Origin: Amycolatopsis anabasis
Lineage (GTDB): Bacteria; Actinomycetota; Actinomycetes; Mycobacteriales; Pseudonocardiaceae
Direction of reading: 5' to 3'
Assembly (NCBI RefSeq): GCF_009765355.1
Contig: NZ_VTHK01000031.1
Span: forward strand, 1 to 64,000
Length of the DNA stretch: 64,000 nucleotides
Position numbers and translations under genes: made by a program
The notes under the pieces: generated by a model
What the model was told of the DNA's origin: nothing
The model's input: only the letters and a program-made list of their open reading frames with translations
Database searches by the model: none
In this document: positions 8,343-18,856 of the stretch, piece by piece
Layout of the letters: every line of letters begins with the position of its first letter
Position numbering within the stretch: position 1 is the stretch's first letter

Positions 8343-8359
8343 GTCGCGCCCCGGCCCCC
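8327..8359. terminator. Bidirectional hairpin terminator
   Basis: A perfect 12-bp stem (GGGGGCCGGGGC / GCCCCGGCCCCC) with a nine-base loop. It overlaps the stop codon of the TetR gene and ends six bases before the end of the converging YCII gene. No T-tract is present, as is normal for actinomycete terminators. Confidence 0.7.
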
Positions 8360-8364
8360 GGTGC

Positions 8365-8736
8365 TCACATCTCCAGGCCGCTGAGATCCAGGACCGGGCG
8401 TACCTCGACCTCGTTGAGCACTGCGTCGGGCAGCTTCGCGGCGTGCTCCAGGGCCCGGTCGATGCTGTCGCATTCGATCAGGTAGAACCCCGCGAGGTAC
8501 TCCTTCACCTCGGCGAACGGCCCGTCGGTGTGCAGCACCTTCCCGTCCCGCACCGAGACGCGTTTGGCCAGCGCCTGATCGGCCAGCCCCTCCGACACGA
8601 TCAGTTCACCCGACGCGGCCAGTTCCTCGGTCAGGGCGAGATGCGCCCGGCCGGACTCCACCTTCTGCTGATGGGAAAGCCCCTCCCAGGCCGCCCGGGA
8701 CGTGGGGTTGCTGTGGATCAGGATCAGGTACTTCAC
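8365..8736 (-). CDS. YCII-related (DGPF) protein
   Basis: A 123-residue YCII-family protein: starts MKYLILIHSN, has the core HTDGPFAEVKEYLAGFYLI and ends with EVRPVLD. It is the second YCII paralogue, convergent to the TetR gene and separated from it by a GC-rich hairpin. A TGTCGG-N17-CGAC promoter begins 41 bp upstream (8778-8804), inside the 3' end of the MFS gene. It is therefore probably expressed on its own under ECF42 control rather than only with the MFS gene upstream of it on the same strand. Confidence 0.9.
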   Translation of the reverse strand: MKYLILIHSNPTSRAAWEGLSHQQKVESGRAHLALTEELAASGELIVSEGLADQALAKRVSVRDGKVLHTDGPFAEVKEYLAGFYLIECDSIDRALEHAAKLPDAVLNEVEVRPVLDLSGLEM

Positions 8737-8766
8737 CGCTGCCTCCGCGAGTTTTCCGGCATGCTG

Positions 8767-10182
8767 TCAGCCGGAACGTCGACGCCGATTCTCCGGTTCC
8801 GACATCCACCACGCGGCGGCGGTGGTCGCGGCGAGCAGACCGGCGGCGACCCAGAACGCGTCCCGCGCGGCGTCCAGTGCCGTGCCCGCGGTGAGGGTGC
8901 GGAAGAAGACGCTGCCGAGCAGGGCGACCCCGAGCGTGCCGCCGAACTGCTGGACGGCGTTGAGCAGCCCGGCGGCCGAACCGGCTTCGTGCGGGCGGAC
9001 CCGGTGCAGCGCGGTGGTGAAGAACGGCACGGTGAACAGGCCGAGTCCCAGCCCGCAAACCGCGAGCGCGGCGAGCAGCGGCCACGGGAAGGCGGTGGCC
9101 GAACCGGTGGTGTAGACCGCGATGGCGGCCAGGACACCGGCCAGCAGAACGGCGAGCCCGACGAACATGATCCGCTGGCCGAACCGCGGCACCAGGTAGG
9201 TGCCCGCGAACCACGAGGACACCGCGAGCCCGCAGGACCAGGGCAGCAGCGTGAGCCCGGCGGTCCGGACATCGGCGTGCAGGCCGATCTGGAGTTGCAG
9301 CACGACGACCGTCGTCAGCCCGTTCAGCACCGCGAAGAACAAGGTGGAACTCGCCAGCGCCGCCGGGAAACCGCGATTGCCGAACAGGCTCGGCTCGACC
9401 AGCGTGCTGTGCCCGCCGCGCGCCCGGCGACGCTGGTGGAGTCCGAAGAGGACGAACACCGCGCCGCCCGCGGCGAACGCGGGCCAGGTCCAGCCGGTGC
9501 CGCCCTCGATGAGGGGGTAGACGATCAGGCTGGTGCCCACGACCGCGAGCGCGGTGCCCGCGAGGTCGAGCCGGGGCCGCCGGGCGGCGCGGTCTTCCCG
9601 GAGCAGCGCCGCCGCGCAGAACACGGCGACGCCGAACGGGAGGTTGACCAGGAACACCGCCCGCCAGGAGGAACCGAGGAGGTCGGCGTGGGTCAGGAGG
9701 CCACCGAGCGCGGGCCCGCAGACCGCGGCGAGCCCGACGACCGGTCCGTTCCAGCCCAGCGCCTTGGCCAGTTCGCCGCCGCTGAACATGCCGCGGATCA
9801 GGCCGATGGTCTGCGGGATCACCATCGCGGCCGCGGCGCCCTGGACGGCCCGGGCCGCGATCAGGAATCCGGCCGAACCGGCGAGGGCGCAGCACAGCGA
9901 GGCGAGGACGAACCCGGCGATTCCGGCGCGGAAGACCCGCTTGCGCCCGGCGATGTCGCCGAGGCGCCCGCCGGTGATCAGCAGCACCGCGAACGGCAGC
10001 GTGTAAGCGGCGCTGAACCATTGGATATCGGAGTCGGGGCCGCCCAGTTCGGCGTGCATCACCGGCGCCGCGACCTGCACGATCGTCGCGTCGAGCACGT
10101 TCATCGCCTCGGCGACCAGCAAGGTCGCCAGCGCGGCCCAGCGCAGGCGGTAGGGCGTTGGCGCCAACAAGCCCTGGGACAT
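8767..10182 (-). CDS. MFS transporter, DHA2 (14-TMS) drug-resistance type
   Basis: A 471-residue membrane protein of the EmrB/QacA type. It has LDATIVQVAAPVMHAELG near the N-terminus (the DHA2 motif D1 region), GRLGDIAGRKRVFRAG (motif A), a later GPALGGLL (motif C) and many hydrophobic segments. The start was set at ATG 10182 because GGAAGGA lies six bases upstream; an ATG six bases earlier and the long open frame to 10305 are less likely. It is divergent from an Lrp/AsnC regulator (10350), which probably controls it. The promoter of the downstream YCII gene lies within its last codons. Confidence 0.88.
   Translation of the reverse strand: MSQGLLAPTPYRLRWAALATLLVAEAMNVLDATIVQVAAPVMHAELGGPDSDIQWFSAAYTLPFAVLLITGGRLGDIAGRKRVFRAGIAGFVLASLCCALAGSAGFLIAARAVQGAAAAMVIPQTIGLIRGMFSGGELAKALGWNGPVVGLAAVCGPALGGLLTHADLLGSSWRAVFLVNLPFGVAVFCAAALLREDRAARRPRLDLAGTALAVVGTSLIVYPLIEGGTGWTWPAFAAGGAVFVLFGLHQRRRARGGHSTLVEPSLFGNRGFPAALASSTLFFAVLNGLTTVVVLQLQIGLHADVRTAGLTLLPWSCGLAVSSWFAGTYLVPRFGQRIMFVGLAVLLAGVLAAIAVYTTGSATAFPWPLLAALAVCGLGLGLFTVPFFTTALHRVRPHEAGSAAGLLNAVQQFGGTLGVALLGSVFFRTLTAGTALDAARDAFWVAAGLLAATTAAAWWMSEPENRRRRSG
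8778..8804 (-). promoter_or_regulatory. Putative ECF42 promoter for YCII gene 8365
   Basis: On the minus strand: TGTCGG (8804-8799), 17 bases, CGAC (8781-8778), 41 bp before the YCII start. It lies inside the MFS coding region. The last base of the -35 element is G instead of A, as in the copy at 26214-26240. Confidence 0.65.
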
Positions 10183-10291
10183 GGGCATTCCTTCCAGCAC
10201 AGCCCGGCGTTCCCCGCTCTGATGTCCGGGCTTTCGGGGCCCGGTTTCGGTGAGCGGGTGGCCCGTGCGGGACCGAGCGTGCTGACGGAAG

Positions 10292-10336
10292 GGAACCCGT
10301 TCCACTCGTGGCGTGAACTTGATGGTTTTGTTCCAC
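10292..10336. promoter_or_regulatory. Repeat-containing control region between MFS and Lrp genes
   Basis: The 12-bp inverted repeat GGAACccGTTCC (10292-10303) overlaps the first of two direct GTTCCAC repeats (10299-10305 and 10330-10336). The repeats are 31 bp apart, close to three helical turns. Lrp/AsnC proteins bind phased repeats as multimers, so this is a plausible operator for the regulator at 10350. Confidence 0.45.
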
Positions 10337-10349
10337 GAATCGGGCTCAC

Positions 10350-11480
10350 GTGCAGAATATGTCCATGCTCGACGACCTCGACCGCGCTCTGGTCCACGCG
10401 CTGCACCTGGACGGGCGGGCGCCGTTCAGCCGGATCGCCGCGGTGCTCGGGGTGTCGACCCAGACCGTGGCCCGCCGCTACCGGCGCCTGCGGGCCGAGG
10501 CTTCGCTGCGGGTGGTCGGGCTTGCCGACCCCGAACGCGCGGGCCGCGCGCGGTGGCTGGTCCGGCTCACTGTCAGCCCGCACACCGCGCAGGAGGTGGC
10601 GCACGCCCTGGCCCGCCGGGCCGACAGCTCGTGGGTCAAGCTCGCCTCCGGCGGCACCGAGATCGTCACGGTCATCCACACCCCGGTCGGCGCCGCGGGC
10701 AACCATCCGCTCCTGGTGCGCGACATCCCGCGCACGGCCAGCATTACCGCGGTCTCCGCCCACTACGTGCTGCACACCTACCTCGGCGGCCCCACGACGT
10801 GGCGCGCCCACGTCGACGCGCTGACCGACCGCCAGCAACGCGACCTGAAGCCGCCGACCGGTGCCGCGAAACCGCGGCAGGTCGTGGCCGAAAGCGACCA
10901 CGACCTGCTGACCGCGCTCCAGCGCGACGGCCGGGCGAGCCATGCCGAACTGGCCGCGGCCACCGGCTGGTCACCGGCCACCGTCGCGCGCCGCCTCGCC
11001 GAACTCACGGCCGGCGGGGCGATCTTCTTCGACGTCGAACTGAACGACGTGTTCTTCGGCGCCACCACCCATGCGCTGCTCTGGATGGCCGTCACCCCGG
11101 CCCACCTCGAACGCGTCGCCACCACGCTGGCCCGGCACGACGAACTCGCCTTCGTCGCCGCCACCACCGGCCCCACCAACCTGGTCGCGCACGCGCTGTG
11201 CCCCGATCCCGCCGCCCTGCACCACTACCTCACCCACCGGCTGGGCAGCCTCGACGCGATCCGCACCCTGGAGACCGCGCCGGTGCTGCGCACCCTCAAG
11301 GCCGCCGGCCCGGTCACCCCGTGGCCCGCGGTCTCCGATCGGTCTGCACGACCTTCGCCTGGAGCAGCCGAGGGGAGTGCGCGAACCCGTGCCGGGCGTA
11401 GGCCGGAATCGCCCGGTCACTGGAATGCACGGTCACCCGCTCGAGGCCGAGCTGGCGCCCGAGTTCCAGGATCGCCTTGA
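10350..11480 (+). CDS. Lrp/AsnC family regulator with two tandem HTH-RAM units
   Basis: Up to 376 residues. Two AsnC-type helix-turn-helix domains are visible, DDLDRALVHALHLDGRAPF followed by IAAVLGVSTQTVARRYRRL, and near residue 190 DHDLLTALQRDGRASHAEL with WSPATVARRLAEL. Each is followed by a RAM-like beta-alpha domain, an architecture common in actinomycetes. The domain homology ends near residue 322 (VLRTLKAAGPV). The last roughly 50 residues are low-complexity and lie antisense to the GNAT gene, so the normal stop codon seems to have been lost. Starts at GTG 10350, ATG 10359 or ATG 10365 are possible. It is divergent from the DHA2 pump, its likely target. Confidence 0.85.
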   Translation: MQNMSMLDDLDRALVHALHLDGRAPFSRIAAVLGVSTQTVARRYRRLRAEASLRVVGLADPERAGRARWLVRLTVSPHTAQEVAHALARRADSSWVKLASGGTEIVTVIHTPVGAAGNHPLLVRDIPRTASITAVSAHYVLHTYLGGPTTWRAHVDALTDRQQRDLKPPTGAAKPRQVVAESDHDLLTALQRDGRASHAELAAATGWSPATVARRLAELTAGGAIFFDVELNDVFFGATTHALLWMAVTPAHLERVATTLARHDELAFVAATTGPTNLVAHALCPDPAALHHYLTHRLGSLDAIRTLETAPVLRTLKAAGPVTPWPAVSDRSARPSPGAAEGSARTRAGRRPESPGHWNARSPARGRAGARVPGSP

Positions 11481-11808
11481 TCAACCGGCCGCCGAGCCCG
11501 GAATCCCGTTCTTCCGGCACCACGTACACGCTTTGCACGTCGCCGGAGGCCCGTTCCAGGGCACGCGGGGTCGGCACTCGCCGGATGATCGCCAACCACG
11601 CCATGCCGAGGACCACCTCACCGCGGACCACGACCAGGCACCGGTGCGAGGAAGCGTTCTCCCGCGCCCAGGCCACGAAGTGACGCACGAAGTCATCGCG
11701 GGGGACGGCCTGGGGTCCCCCGTACTCCAGCTCCCAGCGCCACCGAAGCTCGGCGACGGCGGCCAGGTGGCTTTCCTCCGCGAGGCGAATACCGATCGGG
11801 GTCACCAC
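11314..11808 (-). CDS. GNAT family N-acetyltransferase
   Basis: A 164-residue single-domain acetyltransferase. Motif A with the acetyl-CoA-binding loop is VYVVPEERDSGLGGRLI (about residues 93-110), and the final YARHGFAHSPRLL matches motif B. The start is GTG 11808 or GTG 11805; no in-frame ATG is available. Its last 55 codons overlap the 3' end of the Lrp-type gene on the other strand by 167 bp. Its own C-terminus (RLLQAKVV) looks natural to within a few residues of the stop, so the overlap comes from the Lrp reading frame running on. The substrate is unknown. Confidence 0.85.
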   Translation of the reverse strand: MVTPIGIRLAEESHLAAVAELRWRWELEYGGPQAVPRDDFVRHFVAWARENASSHRCLVVVRGEVVLGMAWLAIIRRVPTPRALERASGDVQSVYVVPEERDSGLGGRLIKAILELGRQLGLERVTVHSSDRAIPAYARHGFAHSPRLLQAKVVQTDRRPRATG

Positions 11809-11846
11809 GTCATTGTGCGGCGAGCGCTCGACCGCTGGTCGGCGCG

Positions 11847-12308
<462 letters not shown>

Positions 12309-12318
12309 TGTGATCGCC

Positions 12319-12729
12319 ATGGACCTCACCATTCACAACGCTTTCCTCCCGCACAACGACCCGGAGGCCTCGCTGGCCTTCTACCGCGACATCCTCGGCT
12401 TCGAGGTTCGCAACGACGTCGAATACAACGGGTTGCACTGGATCACGGTCGGCCCCGCGGGTCAGCCCGACACATCGATCGTGCTGAACCCGCCAGCCGC
12501 GGACCCCGGTATCACCGACGACGAGCGCCGCACCATCGCCGAGATGATGGCCAAAGGCACCTATGCCGGGATCAACCTGGCCACCAAGGACCTCGACAGC
12601 ACCTTCGAGCACCTGCAGGCCGGCGGCGCCGAGGTCGTCCAGGAGCCGACCGACCAGCCGTGGGGCGTGCGCGACTGCGCCTTCCGCGATCCCGCGGGCA
12701 GCATGATCCGCATCTTCGAGGTCAGCTGA
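12319..12729 (+). CDS. VOC (glyoxalase/bleomycin-resistance fold) protein
   Basis: A 136-residue vicinal-oxygen-chelate protein: DPEASLAFYRDILGFEV at the N-terminus, a central MAKGTYAGINLATKDL, and a C-terminal FRDPAGSMIRIFEVS ending in the usual metal- or ligand-binding glutamate. The frame opens at GTG 12310, one base after the AraC stop codon, but ATG 12319 is the better start. Its position between the AraC gene and the UvrA-like ATPase gene suggests that all three act on the same compound, either by binding or by modifying it. Confidence 0.85.
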   Translation: MDLTIHNAFLPHNDPEASLAFYRDILGFEVRNDVEYNGLHWITVGPAGQPDTSIVLNPPAADPGITDDERRTIAEMMAKGTYAGINLATKDLDSTFEHLQAGGAEVVQEPTDQPWGVRDCAFRDPAGSMIRIFEVS

Positions 12730-12777
12730 GCCGCGCGGCCGCGAAAGACGACCCCGCCCGACAAGCATGGAGAGACG

Positions 12778-15168
<2,391 letters not shown>

Positions 15169-15173
15169 CCGGG

Positions 15174-15201
15174 CGCTCAACCGCGCAGCCGCGCGTTGAG
15201 C
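15174..15201. terminator. Hairpin between converging uvrA-like and sigma genes
   Basis: Inverted repeat GCTCAACCGCG / CGCGCGTTGAGC (one unpaired base) with a five-base loop. It starts six bases after the ATPase stop codon and overlaps the last codons of the converging sigma gene. It could terminate both transcripts. Confidence 0.5.
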
Positions 15202-16322
15202 CGTGCGGCCTGTCGTGTGAGGTGGTCGCGTTCGGGGAGGTTGGGCGCCGCTCGGGCGGCTTCGGCGTAGAGCCGTGCCGCGGTGACCGGGTCACCGTCG
15301 CGCTCGTGCAGGTACGCCGCGACGGCGGTGTGGCGGGGGAGGGCGGGGTCCAGCTCCGCCAGGGCGGCCAGCCCGGCCCGCGGGCCGTCGGCCTCGCCGA
15401 TCGCGACGGCCCGGTTGAGGCGGGCCACCGGGCTGTCGGTGAGGCGCACCAGTTCGTCGTACCACTCGACGATCTGCACCCAGTCGGTCTCCTCGGCCGT
15501 TGGCGCGTCGGCGTGCAGCGCGGCGATGGCGGCCTGGGCCTGGAACTCACCCAGGCGGTCGCGGGCGAGGGCGGTCTGGAGGACGTCGACGCCCTCGGCG
15601 ATCAGGCGGGTGTTCCACCGGCCGCGGTCCTGCTCGGCAAGTGGCACGAGCCTGCCGTCGGGGCCGGTCCGCGCCGGGCGCCGCGCGTGGTGGAGCAGCA
15701 TGAGCGCGAGCAGGCCCGCGACCTCCTCGTGGTTGGTCTTGGCCGCCAGCTGGCGAGTGAGCCGGATCGCCTCGGCGGCGAGGTCGACGTCGCCGGAGTA
15801 GCCCTCGTTGAAGACCAGGTAGAGCACGCGCAGCACGGTGGCGACGTCACCGTGCTGGTTGAACCGGACGCCCGAGACGGTCCGCTTGGCCCTGCTGATC
15901 CGCTGGGCCATGGTCGCCTCCGGCACGAGGTAGGCCTGCGCGATCTGCCGCGTGGTCAGGCCGCCGACCGCGCGCAGCGTGAGCGCGACGGCCGACGCCG
16001 GTGTCAGGGACGGGTGCGCGCACAGGAAGTACAGCTGGAGCGTGTCGTCCACGTCTTCGACGGGACCGGGCACCGGCTCTTCCTCGACCCGCACCTCGCG
16101 CTGCCGCCGGGAGCTGTCGGCGCGCACGGCGTCGAGGAACTTGCGCCAGGCCACGGTGACCAGCCATCCCTTGGGGTCCCGCGGCTGGTCGTCCGGCCAT
16201 CCGCGCACGGCCTCGATCAGCGCCTCCTGCACGGCATCCTCGGCCGCCGCGAAGTCAGCTCCGCGACGGACGAGGATGCCGATCACCGTGGGGGTGAGGG
16301 TCCGCAGCAGGGCCTCGTCCAC
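15177..16322 (-). CDS. ECF42-type RNA polymerase sigma factor with TPR-like extension
   Basis: A 381-residue second ECF sigma factor of the same architecture as 5728-7017. Region 2 is present (AEDAVQEALIEAVRGWP, GWLVTVAWRKFLDAVR), as is region 4 (VGGLTTRQIAQAYLVPEAT), and the C-terminal helical extension carries the same VLYLVFNEGYSG and EQDRGRWNTRL motifs. It lies six bases after the YCII gene at 16329 and is very likely its operon partner. Both would be read from the ECF42-type promoter at 16787-16813, giving positive autoregulation. No anti-sigma factor is present. Confidence 0.9.
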   Translation of the reverse strand: MDEALLRTLTPTVIGILVRRGADFAAAEDAVQEALIEAVRGWPDDQPRDPKGWLVTVAWRKFLDAVRADSSRRQREVRVEEEPVPGPVEDVDDTLQLYFLCAHPSLTPASAVALTLRAVGGLTTRQIAQAYLVPEATMAQRISRAKRTVSGVRFNQHGDVATVLRVLYLVFNEGYSGDVDLAAEAIRLTRQLAAKTNHEEVAGLLALMLLHHARRPARTGPDGRLVPLAEQDRGRWNTRLIAEGVDVLQTALARDRLGEFQAQAAIAALHADAPTAEETDWVQIVEWYDELVRLTDSPVARLNRAVAIGEADGPRAGLAALAELDPALPRHTAVAAYLHERDGDPVTAARLYAEAARAAPNLPERDHLTRQAARLNARLRG

Positions 16323-16328
16323 CGTGCG

Positions 16329-16739
16329 TCACTCCGTGATGGTCGGGGGCACGCCGTAGAACGGTCGCACCTCGAGCCACTCGTGGATCGGCTTCCCACC
16401 CGCGCCCGGAGCCGCGGACAGCTCGCCGGCCAGCTCGAGCGCCCGCTCGTAGGTCTCGACGTCGATCACCATCCAGCCGGCGATCAGGTCCTTGGTCTCC
16501 GCGAACGGGCCGTCGGTGACCGGCGGCCGCCCCTCGCCGTCGTAGCGAACCCAGGTGCCCTCCGGGGAGAGCGCCTGACTGTCGACGTACTCGCCGGTGC
16601 CTTCGAGCCGCGCGGCGAAGTCCTCCATGTACCGCATGTGGGCGGAGATCTCTTCCTGGGTCCACTGGTCCATCGGCACGTCGTTGACCGGCGCCGGGGC
16701 GCCCCGGTAGTGCTTGAGCAGCAGGTACTTGGCCATCAT
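16329..16739 (-). CDS. YCII-related (DGPF) protein
   Basis: A 136-residue YCII-family protein (MMAKYLLLKHYRG, then TDGPFAETKDLIAGWMVI and EVRPFYGV). AAGGAG lies four bases before ATG 16739 and seven before ATG 16736; either may be used. The frame stays open to 17039, but the upstream part belongs to a broken small gene in which the YCII promoter is embedded. It is the first gene of a two-gene operon with the second ECF42 sigma factor, the most common arrangement for this sigma group. Confidence 0.88.
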   Translation of the reverse strand: MMAKYLLLKHYRGAPAPVNDVPMDQWTQEEISAHMRYMEDFAARLEGTGEYVDSQALSPEGTWVRYDGEGRPPVTDGPFAETKDLIAGWMVIDVETYERALELAGELSAAPGAGGKPIHEWLEVRPFYGVPPTITE

Positions 16740-17052
16740 GTTCTCCTTGGTGAGGTACGGCCCATTCTGGCCGTGTTCGCCCCAGGGACGGAGCCGCGTT
16801 CGGGTTCTCGACATCCCGCCGCGAAATTTCTCGGCGAGTTCCAAGAACTCCGCGCGTCCCGCTGCCGGGCCAGTTCCTCGACCGCGCTCGGCAGGGTCGT
16901 TTCGAAGTCGATCAGCTTCGCCCACGTCGGGGTCACGACGATCCGGACCATGCCGTCGTAGAGCGAACGCACCTCCGCCTCCCACTCGACCCGTTGCTCG
17001 GGCGTCATCTGGTACGTGCCGTTCGCCGCCGATCCGCACTATCCGTCATAAG
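16740..17052 (-). pseudogene. Frameshifted small gene of unknown family
   Basis: This is the only gap longer than 300 bases (16740-17152). On the minus strand it holds a protein-like stretch split over frames: from ATG 17008, MTPEQRVEWEAEVRSLYDG and on through VTPTWAKLIDFETTLP to ELARQRDA, then after a doubled CG (GCGCG, near 16853) the neighbouring frame continues EFLELAEKFRGGM. Upstream, an ATG near 17052 gives MTDSA before another shift. I do not recognise the family. The amphipathic composition and charge pattern look coding. Its 3' part contains the ECF42 promoter of the YCII gene, so it may have been overwritten or decayed. Confidence 0.35.
16787..16813 (-). promoter_or_regulatory. Putative ECF42 promoter for the YCII-sigma operon
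   Basis: On the minus strand: TGTCGA (16813-16808), 17 bases, CGTC (16790-16787), 47 bp before the YCII start codon. The match to the ECF42 consensus is exact. Confidence 0.75.
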
Positions 17053-17083
17053 AGGCATTATCACGGTGCCTTCGGTCTCGTAT

Positions 17084-17137
17084 GTTTCACTGTTTCGCGA
17101 CACGCGCAACTGGTTTCACTAACGCGTACGCGAAACA
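17084..17137. promoter_or_regulatory. Iterated GTTTC(A/G)C motif upstream of coiled-coil gene
   Basis: GTTTCAC at 17084-17090, GTTTCGC at 17092-17098, GTTTCAC at 17113-17119, and the inverse GCGAAAC at 17130-17136. The outer pair forms a perfect nine-base inverted repeat, TGTTTCGCG (17091-17099) against CGCGAAACA (17129-17137). Four copies within 54 bp, ending 16 bp before the start codon, suggest a multi-site operator for a self-regulating DNA-binding protein. Confidence 0.55.
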
Positions 17138-17152
17138 AGGTACGCTGGTCGC

Positions 17153-18253
17153 ATGGAAAACGACCTGGTCAGCGAGCCGGAATCGGACGCAGAAGAAGTG
17201 GCGGTGTGCGCCCTGGAGGGGTGCGACAACCCGTTGCCCGGACCGGCGGTGGACGAGCAGGGGCGGCGCAAGGGTGGTCGGCCGTCGTCGTACTGCTGCA
17301 AGGCGCATGCGGATGCCGCCTCGCGGGCTCGCCGGGCGGTGCAGACCGCGATCGTGGTCGATCCGCTGGTCGAGCTGCGCAAGGTCGCCGAGGCGTTCGG
17401 CCCGGCGACCGCGCCGATCCTGGACGCCTTGGCCGAGATGAGGTCCCGCTTGGCCGAGGCCGAACGCGGTGCGCTGGCTCAGGTCCGGGCGGCCGAGGAA
17501 CAGGCGAACACCGCTCGCGCCGAGGCCGAAGCCGCGATCCACCGGGCGGAACAGGCCGAACGCGCCAGGGACCGCGCGCTCGCGCAGGCGCGGGACGACC
17601 GGGCGGCGCGAACCGAACTCGAGGCGTCCACCCAGCGAGTGGTCGCGGCGGCCGAACAGGACCAGCGCGAGGCGTGGGCGAAGGTCGCCGAGCACGAACG
17701 CGCTCGTGGCGCGGCCGAAGCGGCCGCGACAGCCGCCGCCGCGAACCGGGACGAGCTGGCCACCGCGGTCCGCGGCGCGCGGGAGCAGCTCGACGAACTG
17801 CGCGCAACCCATTCCGCGACGGTCCGCGAACTCACCGAGACACGCACGCAGCTGCGCGACCTGGCCGCGGAACACGCACTGCGCGGCGAGCGACTGGATG
17901 CCGCACGTTCCCAGGTGTCGGCCGCCGAGACCTCGCTCGAGCACGCCCGCAGGGACGCCGAACAAGCACGGGAGCAAGCCGCGGCCCGCCAAGCCGAGGC
18001 CGCCGACCGCCAGGCCCGGCTCGCGGAGGAACACACCGCGCGTCGCCTGGCCGAAGCGCGCGCGGCGACCGCGGAGTCCGGGCTGGGAGACGCGCGAGCC
18101 GAACTGGCCGAGCTCAACGCACGCTTCGACCGGCTGCTCGCCGCGCGGATGGTGGCCGAACCCGAGCCGCCCGAGGAGCGCGCTCCCGAACCCCCGGCCG
18201 AGGAGAATGACCAGCCAGGGGCCGGTGGCATGCCGGATGGCACGATTCGGTGA
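17153..18253 (+). CDS. Coiled-coil protein with N-terminal cysteine-rich (zinc-finger-like) module; KfrA-like in shape
   Basis: A 366-residue protein. Residues 18-62 hold a cysteine/histidine cluster (CALEGCDNPLPGP, then RPSSYCCKAHADAASRARR). From about residue 85 to 335 it is one continuous alanine-, glutamate- and arginine-rich coiled coil, ending in an acidic proline-rich tail. The shape, a small N-terminal DNA- or metal-binding head and a very long coiled coil, resembles KfrA-type nucleoid or plasmid proteins, but the head is different. A related head occurs in the protein at 38241. The promoter carries an iterated GTTTC motif, compatible with autoregulation. Function unknown. Confidence 0.7.
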   Translation: MENDLVSEPESDAEEVAVCALEGCDNPLPGPAVDEQGRRKGGRPSSYCCKAHADAASRARRAVQTAIVVDPLVELRKVAEAFGPATAPILDALAEMRSRLAEAERGALAQVRAAEEQANTARAEAEAAIHRAEQAERARDRALAQARDDRAARTELEASTQRVVAAAEQDQREAWAKVAEHERARGAAEAAATAAAANRDELATAVRGAREQLDELRATHSATVRELTETRTQLRDLAAEHALRGERLDAARSQVSAAETSLEHARRDAEQAREQAAARQAEAADRQARLAEEHTARRLAEARAATAESGLGDARAELAELNARFDRLLAARMVAEPEPPEERAPEPPAEENDQPGAGGMPDGTIR

Positions 18254-18275
18254 TCAACCGAAGAGGAGTTTCCCG

Positions 18276-18782
18276 GTGACCACCGAACGAATCGCTCCGC
18301 CCCTGACCGGCGGCGAGCGGGAGATGTTGCGTGCCTTCCTCGATTTCCACCGCGCGACGCTCGCGATGAAATGCGACGGGCTCTCCGACGAGGAGCTGCG
18401 CCGCAGGTCGATGCCGCCTTCGACGCTGTCCTTGCTCGGCCTGGTGCGGCATATGGCCGAGGTGGAGCGCACGTGGTTCCGCCGGGTGATCAACGCCGAG
18501 GACATCCCGCTCGTGTGGTCGGCCGAGGGCGACTTCCAGGCGGCCTACGACGCGAGCACCGCCACCCGGTCCGAGGCGTTCGCCGCCTGGCAGGCGGAGG
18601 TCGGGCATTCCCGCCGGATCGAGGAGGCGGCGGATTCGCTCGAGGTGACCGGCTACCAGCCCCGGTGGGGCGAGCACGTTTCGTTGCGGCTGGTGATGCT
18701 GCACCTGATTCACGAGTACGCCCGGCACAACGGTCACGCCGATTTCCTGCGCGAGGGCATCGACGGAACCGTCGGCGCCTGA
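18276..18782 (+). CDS. DinB family protein (DUF664-like)
   Basis: A 168-residue four-helix-bundle protein of the DinB/YfiT superfamily, many of which are metal-dependent thiol (bacillithiol or mycothiol) transferases. The histidines expected to hold the metal are visible in GLVRHMAEVERTWF and LHLIHEYARHNGHADFLRE. GTG 18276 follows AAGAGGAG by seven bases and sets the start, although the reading frame is open far upstream. It begins 22 bp after the coiled-coil gene and may be co-transcribed with it. The actual thiol substrate is not deducible. Confidence 0.85.
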   Translation: MTTERIAPPLTGGEREMLRAFLDFHRATLAMKCDGLSDEELRRRSMPPSTLSLLGLVRHMAEVERTWFRRVINAEDIPLVWSAEGDFQAAYDASTATRSEAFAAWQAEVGHSRRIEEAADSLEVTGYQPRWGEHVSLRLVMLHLIHEYARHNGHADFLREGIDGTVGA

Positions 18783-18856
18783 GCAGCCCCTCGGCGCAAG
18801 ATCAACTTCAAGAATACCGAAAGAATACATTAAGGACCGTCGATACCCTCATTACC

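Noticed and set aside
8443..10824. A 793-codon plus-strand open frame across the DHA2 exporter
   Set aside because: The translation is a repetitive Arg/Gly/Glu/Gln-rich shadow with no domain, while the minus strand encodes a clear MFS transporter.
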